This document shows, piece after piece, positions 44,882-53,064 of a stretch of 64,000 nt of DNA. The stretch comes from Flagellimonas hymeniacidonis (GTDB lineage: Bacteria; Bacteroidota; Bacteroidia; Flavobacteriales; Flavobacteriaceae): NCBI RefSeq assembly GCF_008040165.1, contig NZ_VRUR01000001.1, positions 763,349 through 827,348 on the forward strand, given 5' to 3'. The position numbers were made by a program, and so were the translations under genes. Within the stretch, counting starts at the first letter, position 1. Each line of letters starts with the position of its first letter. The notes below the pieces were generated by a model. The model was not told the origin of the DNA, searched no databases, and worked only from the letters and a program-made list of their open reading frames with translations.

Positions 44882-46018
44882 TTATGTTTTAGCGGCCTTT
44901 AAAAGGTTGGCAAAATTGTAACTGGCTTGTTCTAGATTTTTATAGCTATTGGTTTTAGCATCATCAAGGTTACCGATTTCATTTAAAATTGATATTGCAT
45001 AGGTAAGCCCCAATGCTTTCATTTCATCAACTGAAATATCCATAGATCCGCAGAAAGCAGCAACAGGAATCTTCTTTTTATTTGCTGATTTTAGCACTCC
45101 ATTGATGGTTTTACCAGAAAAAGTTTGTCCATCCAATTGACCTTCGCCAGTAATAATCCAATCTGTATCAGTCAATGCGCTTTCAAAATTGGCTATTTCC
45201 ATAACCAAATCCACTCCAGAAGTTAAAACTGCATTTAGAAAAATCTTGGCACCAGCTCCCATACCACCGGCGGCTCCGGCGCCCGAAATATTTTGAACAT
45301 CAACCCCAAAATCTAAATGAATGATCTTAGCAAAATTCTCAAGTCCTTTATCCAAAAATTTAACTTCTTCTATGGACGCTCCTTTTTGGGGGCCATAAAT
45401 ATATGCTGCCCCGTTTTTGCCATATAATGGATTATTTACATCACAGGCCACTTTGATTTCCACATCATTCAAGCCATTATTCACCTTCGGCTTATCAACT
45501 TTGTTCACCTTAATTAGGTTTTCCCCAATAGGACTCAATTTATTTCCATCCTTATCCAAAAAATCGTAGCCCAAGGCAGTGGCCATTCCCATTCCGCCAT
45601 CATTGGTAGCACTACCTCCAATTCCCAAGATTATTTGTTTAGCGCCCTTGTGCAATGCATCTACAATCATCTGTCCTGTTCCCAAAGAGGTGGTATGCAT
45701 ACAGTTCATCTCTTCTTTATCCAGTAATTTATAGCCAGAAGCTTCAGACATTTCAATAAAGGCGATGCTTTTATCTTCGGAAAGCAAATAGCTAGCAGAA
45801 ATCTCCCTAAACAATGGATCCGCTACGGTTATGGATTCATGAGTTGCATTTAAGTATTCTTTTACAACTTCAATGGTGCCATCTCCCCCATCAGCCAATG
45901 GTTTTTTAATAATGATAGCCTCAGGAAAAACCATTTTAATTCCGTTGCTAACAGCATCACAAAACTGAAACCCGGTCAAGGAACCTTTATATTTATCCGG
46001 AGCTAATACAAACTTCAT
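44882..46018 (-). CDS. Glycerate kinase (GarK/GlxK family)
   Basis: The 378-residue protein starts with LAPDKYKGSLTGFQFCDAV and contains KPLADGGDGTIEV, LGIGGSATNDGGMGMATALG and DWIITGEGQLDGQTFSGK, all hallmarks of this glycerate-kinase fold family. It phosphorylates D-glycerate to 2- or 3-phosphoglycerate in glyoxylate or serine catabolism. The cytoplasmic enzyme is monocistronic here, convergent with the Ada-type cluster. Symbols garK and glxK cannot be distinguished from sequence alone. Confidence 0.93.
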   Translation of the reverse strand: MKFVLAPDKYKGSLTGFQFCDAVSNGIKMVFPEAIIIKKPLADGGDGTIEVVKEYLNATHESITVADPLFREISASYLLSEDKSIAFIEMSEASGYKLLDKEEMNCMHTTSLGTGQMIVDALHKGAKQIILGIGGSATNDGGMGMATALGYDFLDKDGNKLSPIGENLIKVNKVDKPKVNNGLNDVEIKVACDVNNPLYGKNGAAYIYGPQKGASIEEVKFLDKGLENFAKIIHLDFGVDVQNISGAGAAGGMGAGAKIFLNAVLTSGVDLVMEIANFESALTDTDWIITGEGQLDGQTFSGKTINGVLKSANKKKIPVAAFCGSMDISVDEMKALGLTYAISILNEIGNLDDAKTNSYKNLEQASYNFANLLKAAKT

Positions 46019-46124
46019 TTTATTAAAATTGGCCTTCTAAAGATATCAATTATGTTTTGCAGTGAATAGGGTGGCATACGTTTTGCATCTACCCCTAAAG
46101 TATTTACCTTTAATTAAATTTTCG

Positions 46125-46832
46125 ATGATGAAAAAAATTGTTGTTACTTTAGTCCTAAGCTTTGTATTAACTTCTGTAATGGGACAATCAAAAAACTTTT
46201 TGGACGTACCGTATCTTGAAACATCTGCAAGAGTGGATACGCTGGTGACTCCAGATAAAATCTATTTGAGTATAACGATTCAAGAGAAGGATTCCAAAGG
46301 AAAAAAATCGGTAGAAGAGCAAGAAAATAAAATGGCCCAAAACCTAAAAGCTTTGGGGATTGACATAGATAAACAATTGGTTATTAAGGATCTTAGCAGC
46401 AATTTTAAGAAGTACTTTCTACGCCAAAAAGATGTATTAAAGAGTAAACAATATTCTCTTTTGGTGTATTCTGGAAAAAAAGCTGGGGAAGCAATGGTTG
46501 CCTTGGAAAAACTGGACATTGCCAATACTTATTTGGAAAAAACCGAGTATTCCAAAATGGATGCGTTGGAATTGGAATTGAAATCCAAAGCTGTAAAAAA
46601 GGCGAAAAAGAAAGCTGAAGCTTTAACAGCTCCATTAGGGCAAACTGTAGGATCGGCCATTCACATATTGGATACGTCCACTCCTTATTATCCCAAATAC
46701 AACCAAGCACCGCGCATGCAAATGAAAGCCATGGAAATGGATATGGCAGAAGGGCAGCAGCCTTTGGATATCGATTTTGAAAAAATAAAGGTGGAGACTT
46801 CTGTAAATGTGAAGTTCAAGATTTCCGAATAG
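46125..46832 (+). CDS. SIMPL-domain periplasmic protein
   Basis: ATG codons at 46125 and 46128 both fit; the first gives 235 residues with a signal peptide (KIVVTLVLSFVLTSVMGQ). The mature protein has the DUF541/SIMPL signature: ETSARVDTLVTPDKIYLSITI near the start, KAKKKAEALTAPLGQTVGSAI near residue 165, and a C-terminal VETSVNVKFKI strand. SIMPL proteins form periplasmic oligomers of uncertain function. It is convergent with the TetR gene. Confidence 0.85.
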   Translation: MMKKIVVTLVLSFVLTSVMGQSKNFLDVPYLETSARVDTLVTPDKIYLSITIQEKDSKGKKSVEEQENKMAQNLKALGIDIDKQLVIKDLSSNFKKYFLRQKDVLKSKQYSLLVYSGKKAGEAMVALEKLDIANTYLEKTEYSKMDALELELKSKAVKKAKKKAEALTAPLGQTVGSAIHILDTSTPYYPKYNQAPRMQMKAMEMDMAEGQQPLDIDFEKIKVETSVNVKFKISE

Positions 46833-46833
46833 C

Positions 46834-47415
46834 CTAGTCAAGCACAGATAGTCCTGCTTGCACCATGCTGTTCAGTTTATCAGGGTTTGAATCTACTTTT
46901 GCCAAAACCCGCATTCCACTGTAAAGGGTAAAAAGCATTAGACCAATACTCTCCGCATTTTTAGAGGGGGAAAACTCGCCTTTATCAATTCCTTTTTGAA
47001 CATAGTCGATAAAAAGACCTTCAATATTGGTTTTGTTATCGCTCAAAACTTTATGAATTGCTTCATCGCCAGGTATAAGCTCCGTAGTGGTATTGACAAC
47101 AAAACAGCCTTTACGGGCTTTGTCCGTTAGTGCTTCTTCTATAGCTATGTCAAAAAGTTTTTTTAGACCGATCCGCACAGAATCTTCCTTGTCAAAAATT
47201 GCTTTTAGCATGTTTCCTGTTACACTCCTATATTGCGTAAAAGCTTTATTAAAGAGTTCTTCCTTGCCACCAAAGGTATCATAAAGACTTGCCCTATTAA
47301 TGCCCAAATGGGACACTAAATTCTGCATTGAAGTGGCATGGAACCCTTTTTCCCAAAAGAGTTCCATTGCCTTGTTCAATATTTCCTTTTCATCAAATTG
47401 TTTTACTCTTGGCAT
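46834..47415 (-). CDS. TetR/AcrR-family repressor
   Basis: The 193-residue protein has an N-terminal helix-turn-helix (EKGFHATSMQNLVSHLGINRASLYDTFGGKEELF) and a ligand-binding helical body. It includes the RKGCFVVNTTTEL segment: a Cys in this position is conserved in NemR-like TetR proteins that sense reactive electrophiles. It is co-transcribed with the upstream SDR gene, from which it is separated by 37 bases containing an operator-like repeat. Autoregulation is likely; the inducer is unknown. Confidence 0.9.
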   Translation of the reverse strand: MPRVKQFDEKEILNKAMELFWEKGFHATSMQNLVSHLGINRASLYDTFGGKEELFNKAFTQYRSVTGNMLKAIFDKEDSVRIGLKKLFDIAIEEALTDKARKGCFVVNTTTELIPGDEAIHKVLSDNKTNIEGLFIDYVQKGIDKGEFSPSKNAESIGLMLFTLYSGMRVLAKVDSNPDKLNSMVQAGLSVLD

Positions 47416-47418
47416 TGT

Positions 47419-47438
47419 TTTGGAATAATTGTTCCAAA
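47419..47438. promoter_or_regulatory. TetR operator candidate between SDR and tetR genes
   Basis: The 20-bp dyad TTTGGAA-N6-TTCCAAA ends four bases upstream of the TetR start codon. The same GGAA-N6-TTCC pattern recurs twice upstream of the SDR gene. Confidence 0.7.
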
Positions 47439-47452
47439 TTTATTGAAAAAAA

Positions 47453-48202
47453 TTATACCTGAGCAAGACCTCCATCCACAGGGATCTCGGCACCTGTAAT
47501 GTAACTACTGTCCGAAGATGCTAAAAACAAAGCTGTTGTAGCTATCTCATCTGCATTACCAAATCTACCAAGTGATACCATGGAGGGAAGACCAGATGCC
47601 ATTTCGTCAATATTTTCCTGAGGCGCATTGTGCTTTATATAAAGCGGTGTATCTATAGGGCCTGGCGCTATGGCATTAACGCGGATTCCCTTAGGGCCAA
47701 ACTCGCTGGCTAATGTTCTGGTCAAAGAACGTAAAGCTGCTTTACTTGATGCGTAAGCGGCCATCCCAACAAATCCTTTTACATTTACAATGGATGTATT
47801 AAAAATAATACTGGCTCCTTCATTTAAGTCATTGTAAGCTGCTTTTACAGTGAAAAGAGGGCCTCTAACATTAATGTTATATACTTCATCAAATATCTCT
47901 TCAGTTAATCCGTCTATAGTCTCTACTCTAAAAATTCCAGCATTCAAAAAGAGCACATCAATCTTTCCAAAAGTATCAACAGTGGTTTTAATTAATTGCT
48001 CGCTATCCGCAATACTGCTAGCCTCTGCTTTCACCAAAAGATAATCGCCTTTTAACTCAGATTTTAAGGCGTCCAGTTTTTCTTGACTTCTTCCTGTCAA
48101 TACAACTTTTGCACCTTCTTCTAAATAGCGCTTTGCAGTTTGCAAACCCATTCCACTTGTAGCACCTGTAATTATGGCTACTTTGTTTTCTAATTTTTTC
48201 AT
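47453..48202 (-). CDS. SDR-family oxidoreductase
   Basis: The 249-residue classical short-chain dehydrogenase has the cofactor loop TGATSGMGLQ (residues 13-22), the NAG motif (LFLNAGIF), the catalytic Ser in FNTSIVN and YASSK (Tyr-x-x-x-Lys). The C-terminus ends with the GAEIPVDGG signature. It probably uses NADP(H), judging from the Arg in TGRSQEK. Located directly upstream of tetR and under two GGAA-N6-TTCC operators, it is likely induced by the compound sensed by TetR, perhaps an aldehyde or quinone. Confidence 0.92.
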   Translation of the reverse strand: MKKLENKVAIITGATSGMGLQTAKRYLEEGAKVVLTGRSQEKLDALKSELKGDYLLVKAEASSIADSEQLIKTTVDTFGKIDVLFLNAGIFRVETIDGLTEEIFDEVYNINVRGPLFTVKAAYNDLNEGASIIFNTSIVNVKGFVGMAAYASSKAALRSLTRTLASEFGPKGIRVNAIAPGPIDTPLYIKHNAPQENIDEMASGLPSMVSLGRFGNADEIATTALFLASSDSSYITGAEIPVDGGLAQV

Positions 48203-48234
48203 GATAATAATCTATTTTTTTGATTTTTATTTAT

Positions 48235-48254
48235 TTTGGAACGCTCATTCCGAT
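48235..48254. promoter_or_regulatory. TetR operator candidate 1 upstream of SDR gene
   Basis: TTTGGAA, spacer CGCTCA, TTCCGAT: half-sites and six-base spacer match the element between the SDR and tetR genes. It lies 33 bases upstream of the SDR start codon. Confidence 0.6.
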
Positions 48255-48267
48255 ACAAACATATAAT

Positions 48268-48287
48268 AACGGAACGATTGTTCCAAA
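48268..48287. promoter_or_regulatory. TetR operator candidate 2 upstream of SDR gene
   Basis: AACGGAA, spacer CGATTG, TTCCAAA. Its centre is 33 bp from operator 1 (three helical turns), suggesting binding on the same DNA face. Confidence 0.65.
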
Positions 48288-48363
48288 TAAAATTCAATCT
48301 TTATCTTTTTGTTAACAATTATGTCTGGGTTTTGTATCTTCCCAAAAGCTAAATCAAACCAAA

Positions 48364-51300
48364 ATGAAAGCATTTCAATTCTTCCTTGCCCTCCTTTTAC
48401 TTATCTCTTTTGACAGTGAAGCACAACGCAGAAAAAAGAAAACTCCTTTGCCCTCTGTCGTTCTTAATGATTCTATGTACCATGGTCTAAAATGGAGAAA
48501 TATTGGTCCGTTTAGAGGTGGTAGAAGTGTAGCATCATCTGGAGTCATTGGACAACCCATGACCTATTATATGGGTTCAACGGGTGGTGGTATCTGGAAA
48601 ACCATTGATGATGGTATTACTTGGAAAAATGTTTCAGACGGCTTTCTTAAAACCGGAACCGTGGGAGCCATTGCCGTTTCGGAAAGCAACCCAAATATTG
48701 TTTTTGTGGGTATGGGAGAACATGCAGCAAGGGGTGTAATGACCTCAATGGGAGATGGTGTCTACAAATCTACGGATGCAGGAAAAACATGGAAACACAT
48801 AGGGCTTGATGAAACACGTCATATTTCTGATGTCATTATACACCCAAAAAATCCTGATATTGTTTTTGTTACTGCTCAAGGAGCTCAATATGGGCCTTCT
48901 AACCAAAGAGGCGTTTATCGCTCATTGGACGGCGGAGATAGTTGGGAAAATGTACTTTTTGTTGATGAAAATACTGGAGCCTCTTCTTTATCAATGGATA
49001 TGACCAACCCATTGATTCTTTATGCAGCTATGTGGCAACACAGACGTTACCCGTGGAAAATAGAATCTGGTGGTGAAAACTCTGGATTATACAAATCCAC
49101 TGATGGCGGTACCAGCTGGAAAAAACTTAAGGAAGGACTTCCCAAGGCGTTTGGAAAAGCTGGAATTTCAGTCTCCCGAGCAAATGCAGACCGGGTTTTT
49201 GCAGTTATTGAAGCAGAAGGAAAAAAGGGAGGAGTCTATCGAAGTGATGATGCTGGCAAGAAGTGGGCTCAAATCAATTCAAACCGAATCAACATAGCAA
49301 GGTCTTGGTACTATATGGAGATTTTTGCAGATCCACAGGATGAAAATGTGGTCTACGTACTAAATGCTCCTGTTACCAAATCAATTGATGGAGGAAAAAC
49401 TTTTGCTCCGTTACCTACCCCTCATGGAGACAACCACCATTTGTGGATCAATCCTTATGACAATTCCAAAATGATCAACTCCAACGACGGAGGTGCCAAT
49501 GTTTCAAATAATGGCGGTAAAAGTTGGAGTACACAACAGAATCAACCCACCTCACAATTTTATAGGGTAATCACGGATAACCTTGTGCCCTACAATGTCT
49601 ATGGAGGGCAACAAGATAATTCAGCTATTGCTATAGCAAGTAGAACCAATGATGATGGAATCGATTGGAAAGATTGGTATTCCGTTGCAGGTTGTGAAAG
49701 TGCATATTTGGCTTTTGACCCAGATAATCCAGAGGTGGTCTATGGGGGCTGCTATCAAGGCATTATTGAAAAATGGGTTCGCGCTTCCAGAGAAGGAAAA
49801 GCCATAAAAGAATACCCAGAACTGAGCCTTGGAAAGGTGCCAAAAGATTTTAAGTTTCGTTACAATTGGAACGCACCAATTATAAGTTCCCCTCACGATA
49901 GAAATACAATTTACCATGCTGGAAATGTTGTTTTCAAAACTGTGGATGGTGGTCAAAGTTGGGAAGTTATAAGCCCAGACCTTACAAGAAACGAACTGGA
50001 AAAACAAGGTGAAGGTGGTGGTCCATATACCAATGAAGCGGCTGGTGGCGAAAATTACAACACGTTGATGTATCTGGTAGAATCGCCACATGAGCAAGGT
50101 GTACTTTATGCGGGCAGTGATGATGGTTTGGTTCATATTACAAAAGATGGAGGCGCAAATTGGCAAAACATTACTCCTCCAAATTTAGCTGATGGTATCA
50201 TCAACAGTATTGAGGTATCTCCACATGACCCCGCTACGGCTTATATAGCAGTTATGCGTTACAAATCCATGGACTTGAGACCTTATATTTTCAAAACCAA
50301 TGATTACGGCAGTACTTGGAGCAAAATCACTAATGGAATGACCAACAAGCATACGTTTGTTAGGGTTGTACGTGAAGATAAAAAACAAAAAGGGCTCCTG
50401 TACGCGGGTACCGAAACAGGGCTCTATCTTTCTTTGGATGATGGCCAAAATTGGCAAGCTTTTCAGTTAAACCTTCCTGTTGTGCCCATCAATGATCTTA
50501 TTATTCAAGACAATGACCTTGTTGCTGCAACTGCTGGTCGTTCTTTCTGGATATTGGACGACTTGGGAGCTATTCAAAATAGTTTAGATACCACTGAGAA
50601 ACTGAAAATTTACAAACCAAAAGATACTTATCGCATCTTTGGGGGAAGTCCAGAAAAACCAGTTCCCGGTTTAGGTCAAAATCCAAAACAAGGGGTAACT
50701 TTTGATTATTACTTGCCAAAAGATTCAGACTCTCTAAATCTAAAATTGGAAGTTCTTCAAAATGGACAAGTTATCCGAACCATTACCAATAAAACCCAAA
50801 AAGATTTTAAAACATGGCCTGGAGGGCCACCAAAACCTGCTGTGCTCCCTTCTAAAAAAGGACACAACCGTTTTACTTGGAATTTTAGTAAAGAACAAAT
50901 TCCATCTATTGATAAGGTTTTTGTTTTTGGAAATTATAACGGGGCAAACGTTGCTCCTGGTGTTTATACACTGAGATTAAGTTTAGAAAGTGAAACCGTA
51001 GAAACGCAAGCTACCATTTTACCTAACCCAAAAGTTGATGGCACCGAAGCTGACTACGCTGAACAGCAGCAGGTATTAAATCAAATTGAGAATGCCATAT
51101 ACTCAATGCACGAAGCCGTTAACCAAATGCGTTCTGCCAAAGCACAATTAAAAAATTACAGCAAATTGCTGAAAGAAAATGAAAGTGCGAGCGAGTTGTT
51201 AAAGCTTGGGGATTCTTTAATGAAACGTATTAAAACTTGGGAAGAAAACCTTATTCAGCCCAAGCAAAAAACTTTCCAAGATGTTATTAATTTTCACAAC

Positions 51301-51510
51301 CAGTTAAATGCAGATTTTATGCATCTTAAAGGATTTATAGATACTGCTGAACCTAAAGTGACAAAAGGAGCTAAAGAACGTTTGAGGGATCTTTTATCGC
51401 AATGGAAAACATTTGAAAATGAAAAGAACAATATTGTAATTACCGAAATGGCAAAATACAATGAGCTTTACAGCACACTGGAGCTGCCTGCAATACTTTT
51501 GGAAGATTAA
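48364..51510 (+). CDS. Secreted VPS10/BNR-repeat beta-propeller protein
   Basis: The 1048-residue protein has a signal peptide ([18 protein letters not shown]). It contains many Asp-box/BNR repeats of the form TxDGGxTWxx[70 protein letters not shown] and DDGQNWQAF. These form one or two sortilin/VPS10-like propellers over residues ~40-740. The last ~180 residues are an alpha-helical segment. Homologues are described as glycosyl-hydrolase-like or photosystem-stability-like proteins without proven activity. A candidate extracellular binding protein; TTG/TATCTTCC around 48309-48340 could be the promoter. Confidence 0.87.
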   Translation: MKAFQFFLALLLLISFDSEAQRRKKKTPLPSVVLNDSMYHGLKWRNIGPFRGGRSVASSGVIGQPMTYYMGSTGGGIWKTIDDGITWKNVSDGFLKTGTVGAIAVSESNPNIVFVGMGEHAARGVMTSMGDGVYKSTDAGKTWKHIGLDETRHISDVIIHPKNPDIVFVTAQGAQYGPSNQRGVYRSLDGGDSWENVLFVDENTGASSLSMDMTNPLILYAAMWQHRRYPWKIESGGENSGLYKSTDGGTSWKKLKEGLPKAFGKAGISVSRANADRVFAVIEAEGKKGGVYRSDDAGKKWAQINSNRINIARSWYYMEIFADPQDENVVYVLNAPVTKSIDGGKTFAPLPTPHGDNHHLWINPYDNSKMINSNDGGANVSNNGGKSWSTQQNQPTSQFYRVITDNLVPYNVYGGQQDNSAIAIASRTNDDGIDWKDWYSVAGCESAYLAFDPDNPEVVYGGCYQGIIEKWVRASREGKAIKEYPELSLGKVPKDFKFRYNWNAPIISSPHDRNTIYHAGNVVFKTVDGGQSWEVISPDLTRNELEKQGEGGGPYTNEAAGGENYNTLMYLVESPHEQGVLYAGSDDGLVHITKDGGANWQNITPPNLADGIINSIEVSPHDPATAYIAVMRYKSMDLRPYIFKTNDYGSTWSKITNGMTNKHTFVRVVREDKKQKGLLYAGTETGLYLSLDDGQNWQAFQLNLPVVPINDLIIQDNDLVAATAGRSFWILDDLGAIQNSLDTTEKLKIYKPKDTYRIFGGSPEKPVPGLGQNPKQGVTFDYYLPKDSDSLNLKLEVLQNGQVIRTITNKTQKDFKTWPGGPPKPAVLPSKKGHNRFTWNFSKEQIPSIDKVFVFGNYNGANVAPGVYTLRLSLESETVETQATILPNPKVDGTEADYAEQQQVLNQIENAIYSMHEAVNQMRSAKAQLKNYSKLLKENESASELLKLGDSLMKRIKTWEENLIQPKQKTFQDVINFHNQLNADFMHLKGFIDTAEPKVTKGAKERLRDLLSQWKTFENEKNNIVITEMAKYNELYSTLELPAILLED

Positions 51511-51519
51511 GTTTAAAAG

Positions 51520-52092
51520 ATGCAACAATCATTTATCGCTGATCAAGAATTTAAGGGTATAGACTATACCAAAGATCGATTGCCAAAGTCAGATTATGAA
51601 AACTGTGTTTTTGAAAACTGCAAGTTCTCTGATGGCTATCTTGACAATCAAAATTTTATGGAATGTGAATTCATAGAATGTGATTTGAGCAATGCCAATC
51701 TAAAAAACACCATTTTTAAGGAGGTTGTTTTTATTGAATGTAAACTAATAGGCCTCCGTTTTGAAGATTGCAGTGATTTCTTAATGTCATTTCAATTTAA
51801 AAAGTGCAATCTAAATCTTTCATCATTTCTTGGAATGAAACTGAACAATGCCCAGTTTATAGAATGCAAATTGGTGCAAACAGACTTTGCCCAGGCAGAT
51901 TTGACACAGGTGCTTTTTTCGAATTGTAATATGGAAAACGCTGTTTTTCAACATTCCATTCTGGAAAAGGCTGATTTATCTACTTCCTTTAATTTAAACA
52001 TTGACCCTGAGCAAAACAGGCTAAAAAAGGCAAAGTTCAGTAAAGACAACCTTATTGGTTTATTGAAAAAGTACGATATTGTAATTGTATAA
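51520..52092 (+). CDS. Pentapeptide-repeat protein (Qnr-like)
   Basis: The 190-residue protein consists of pentapeptide repeats of A(D/N)LxX type, for example YENCVFENCKFSDG, FMECEFIECDLSNANLKN, FIECKLVQTDFAQADLTQ and FSNCNMENAVF. Length, a central non-repeat loop (ECSDFLMSF region) and a short C-terminal tail resemble chromosomal Qnr proteins that mimic DNA and protect gyrase. Qnr activity needs specific loops I cannot verify. It follows the BNR gene by nine bases and overlaps the next frame. Confidence 0.82.
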   Translation: MQQSFIADQEFKGIDYTKDRLPKSDYENCVFENCKFSDGYLDNQNFMECEFIECDLSNANLKNTIFKEVVFIECKLIGLRFEDCSDFLMSFQFKKCNLNLSSFLGMKLNNAQFIECKLVQTDFAQADLTQVLFSNCNMENAVFQHSILEKADLSTSFNLNIDPEQNRLKKAKFSKDNLIGLLKKYDIVIV

Positions 52093-52102
52093 GGCGCTGA
52101 TT

Positions 52103-52456
52103 ATGTCTGAAAAGAAATGTCTTGAATGTGGTGAAAAACTACTCGGTAGAATAGATAAAAAATACTGTTCTGACCATTGTAGAAATGCCTATAACAATAA
52201 GTTAAATAAGGACAGTAAAAACTTGGTTAGAAATATAAATAATAGGCTCCGCAAAAATTATCGGGTACTAAATAGCTTTCCTTTAAAGGAGGGAAAAACC
52301 AAAACCACTAAAATGCGGTTAATGGATAGAGGCTTCGATTTTGAATACATTACCAACCTATATACTACTAAAAAAGGAACTACATATTACTTTGTCTATG
52401 ATCTTGGGTATTTGCCCCTAGATAATGACTATTATATGATTGTAAAGCGTGAGTAG
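52103..52456 (+). CDS. Small zinc-ribbon protein
   Basis: The ATG at 52103 gives 117 residues, 10 bases after the pentapeptide gene stop. The N-terminus carries a zinc ribbon, KKCLECGEKLLGRIDKKYCSDHCR, with CxxC...CxxxC spacing as in DUF2116-type ribbons. The rest is basic with KTTKMRLMDRGFDFEYITNLYTTKKG, a small alpha/beta unit of unknown role. It may bind nucleic acid. Co-transcription with the pentapeptide protein is likely. Confidence 0.75.
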   Translation: MSEKKCLECGEKLLGRIDKKYCSDHCRNAYNNKLNKDSKNLVRNINNRLRKNYRVLNSFPLKEGKTKTTKMRLMDRGFDFEYITNLYTTKKGTTYYFVYDLGYLPLDNDYYMIVKRE

Positions 52457-52472
52457 CTATTAAACTTGGAGA

Positions 52473-52943
52473 CTATTTCCAGTTTTGAGCGCTTAATTTT
52501 AATGCAGCAATAACAATATCCTTTCTACTTATCTGACCGACTAAGATATCATTCTTCATTACTGGAAGTCTACGTCTGTTATGCTTGTCAAACACTCCGG
52601 CAGCATCAAAAATGCTCATGTCGTTGGGTATGGTCTGTACATTTTTGGTCATGTACCGCTCCACACTTTTATCCAAAATCGGTTGATTAAAGTATCGGCT
52701 TTCCGAAATTTGCTTCATACAATCCGCTTCGGAAATAATGCCTACTAAAAAGCCATTTTTATCCATTACTGGACCACCGGAAATATGATGTTTGGCGAAC
52801 TTTTCCATCACCTCCAAAATAGATTGCTCGGGAGAAAAAGTAACAAGTTTTTTCGTCATGTAATCCTCTACCAATATCGGAGCATCATATTCTTTCTTGG
52901 AAGCCTCCTTTGATCGTACGCCCTGAAAACTCTTGATTCCCAT
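52473..52943 (-). CDS. CBS-domain-pair protein
   Basis: The 156-residue protein contains two CBS domains: VEDYMTKKLVTFSPEQSILEVMEKFAKHHISGGPV (residues ~24-58) and VERYMTKNVQTIPNDMSIFDAAGVFDKHNRRRLPV (~92-126). Bateman pairs bind adenine nucleotides or S-adenosylmethionine and regulate partner proteins. No effector domain is fused, so it probably acts by binding another protein. It is convergent with the zinc-ribbon gene. Confidence 0.9.
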   Translation of the reverse strand: MGIKSFQGVRSKEASKKEYDAPILVEDYMTKKLVTFSPEQSILEVMEKFAKHHISGGPVMDKNGFLVGIISEADCMKQISESRYFNQPILDKSVERYMTKNVQTIPNDMSIFDAAGVFDKHNRRRLPVMKNDILVGQISRKDIVIAALKLSAQNWK

Positions 52944-53064
52944 ATCGTTACTTTTTGGGTTGATTAATAAATATAGGGAATTTTAACGAATTATTTAAAT
53001 TTTTAGGGGTAAATCTATGAACCTTTCATAAATTCATATTTTTACATGCCAACTCAATTATACT

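Noticed and set aside
48806..49297. Additional plus-strand frames in the BNR gene
   Set aside because: Out-of-frame shadows of repeated DGGxxW coding sequence.
49621..50166. Minus-strand frame of 181 codons inside the BNR-repeat gene
   Set aside because: Antisense to conserved repeats and aromatic-rich by complement; no evidence of coding.
51520..52092. Considered calling a confirmed quinolone-resistance gene
   Set aside because: Pentapeptide-repeat proteins are diverse; the functional loops of Qnr cannot be verified by eye.
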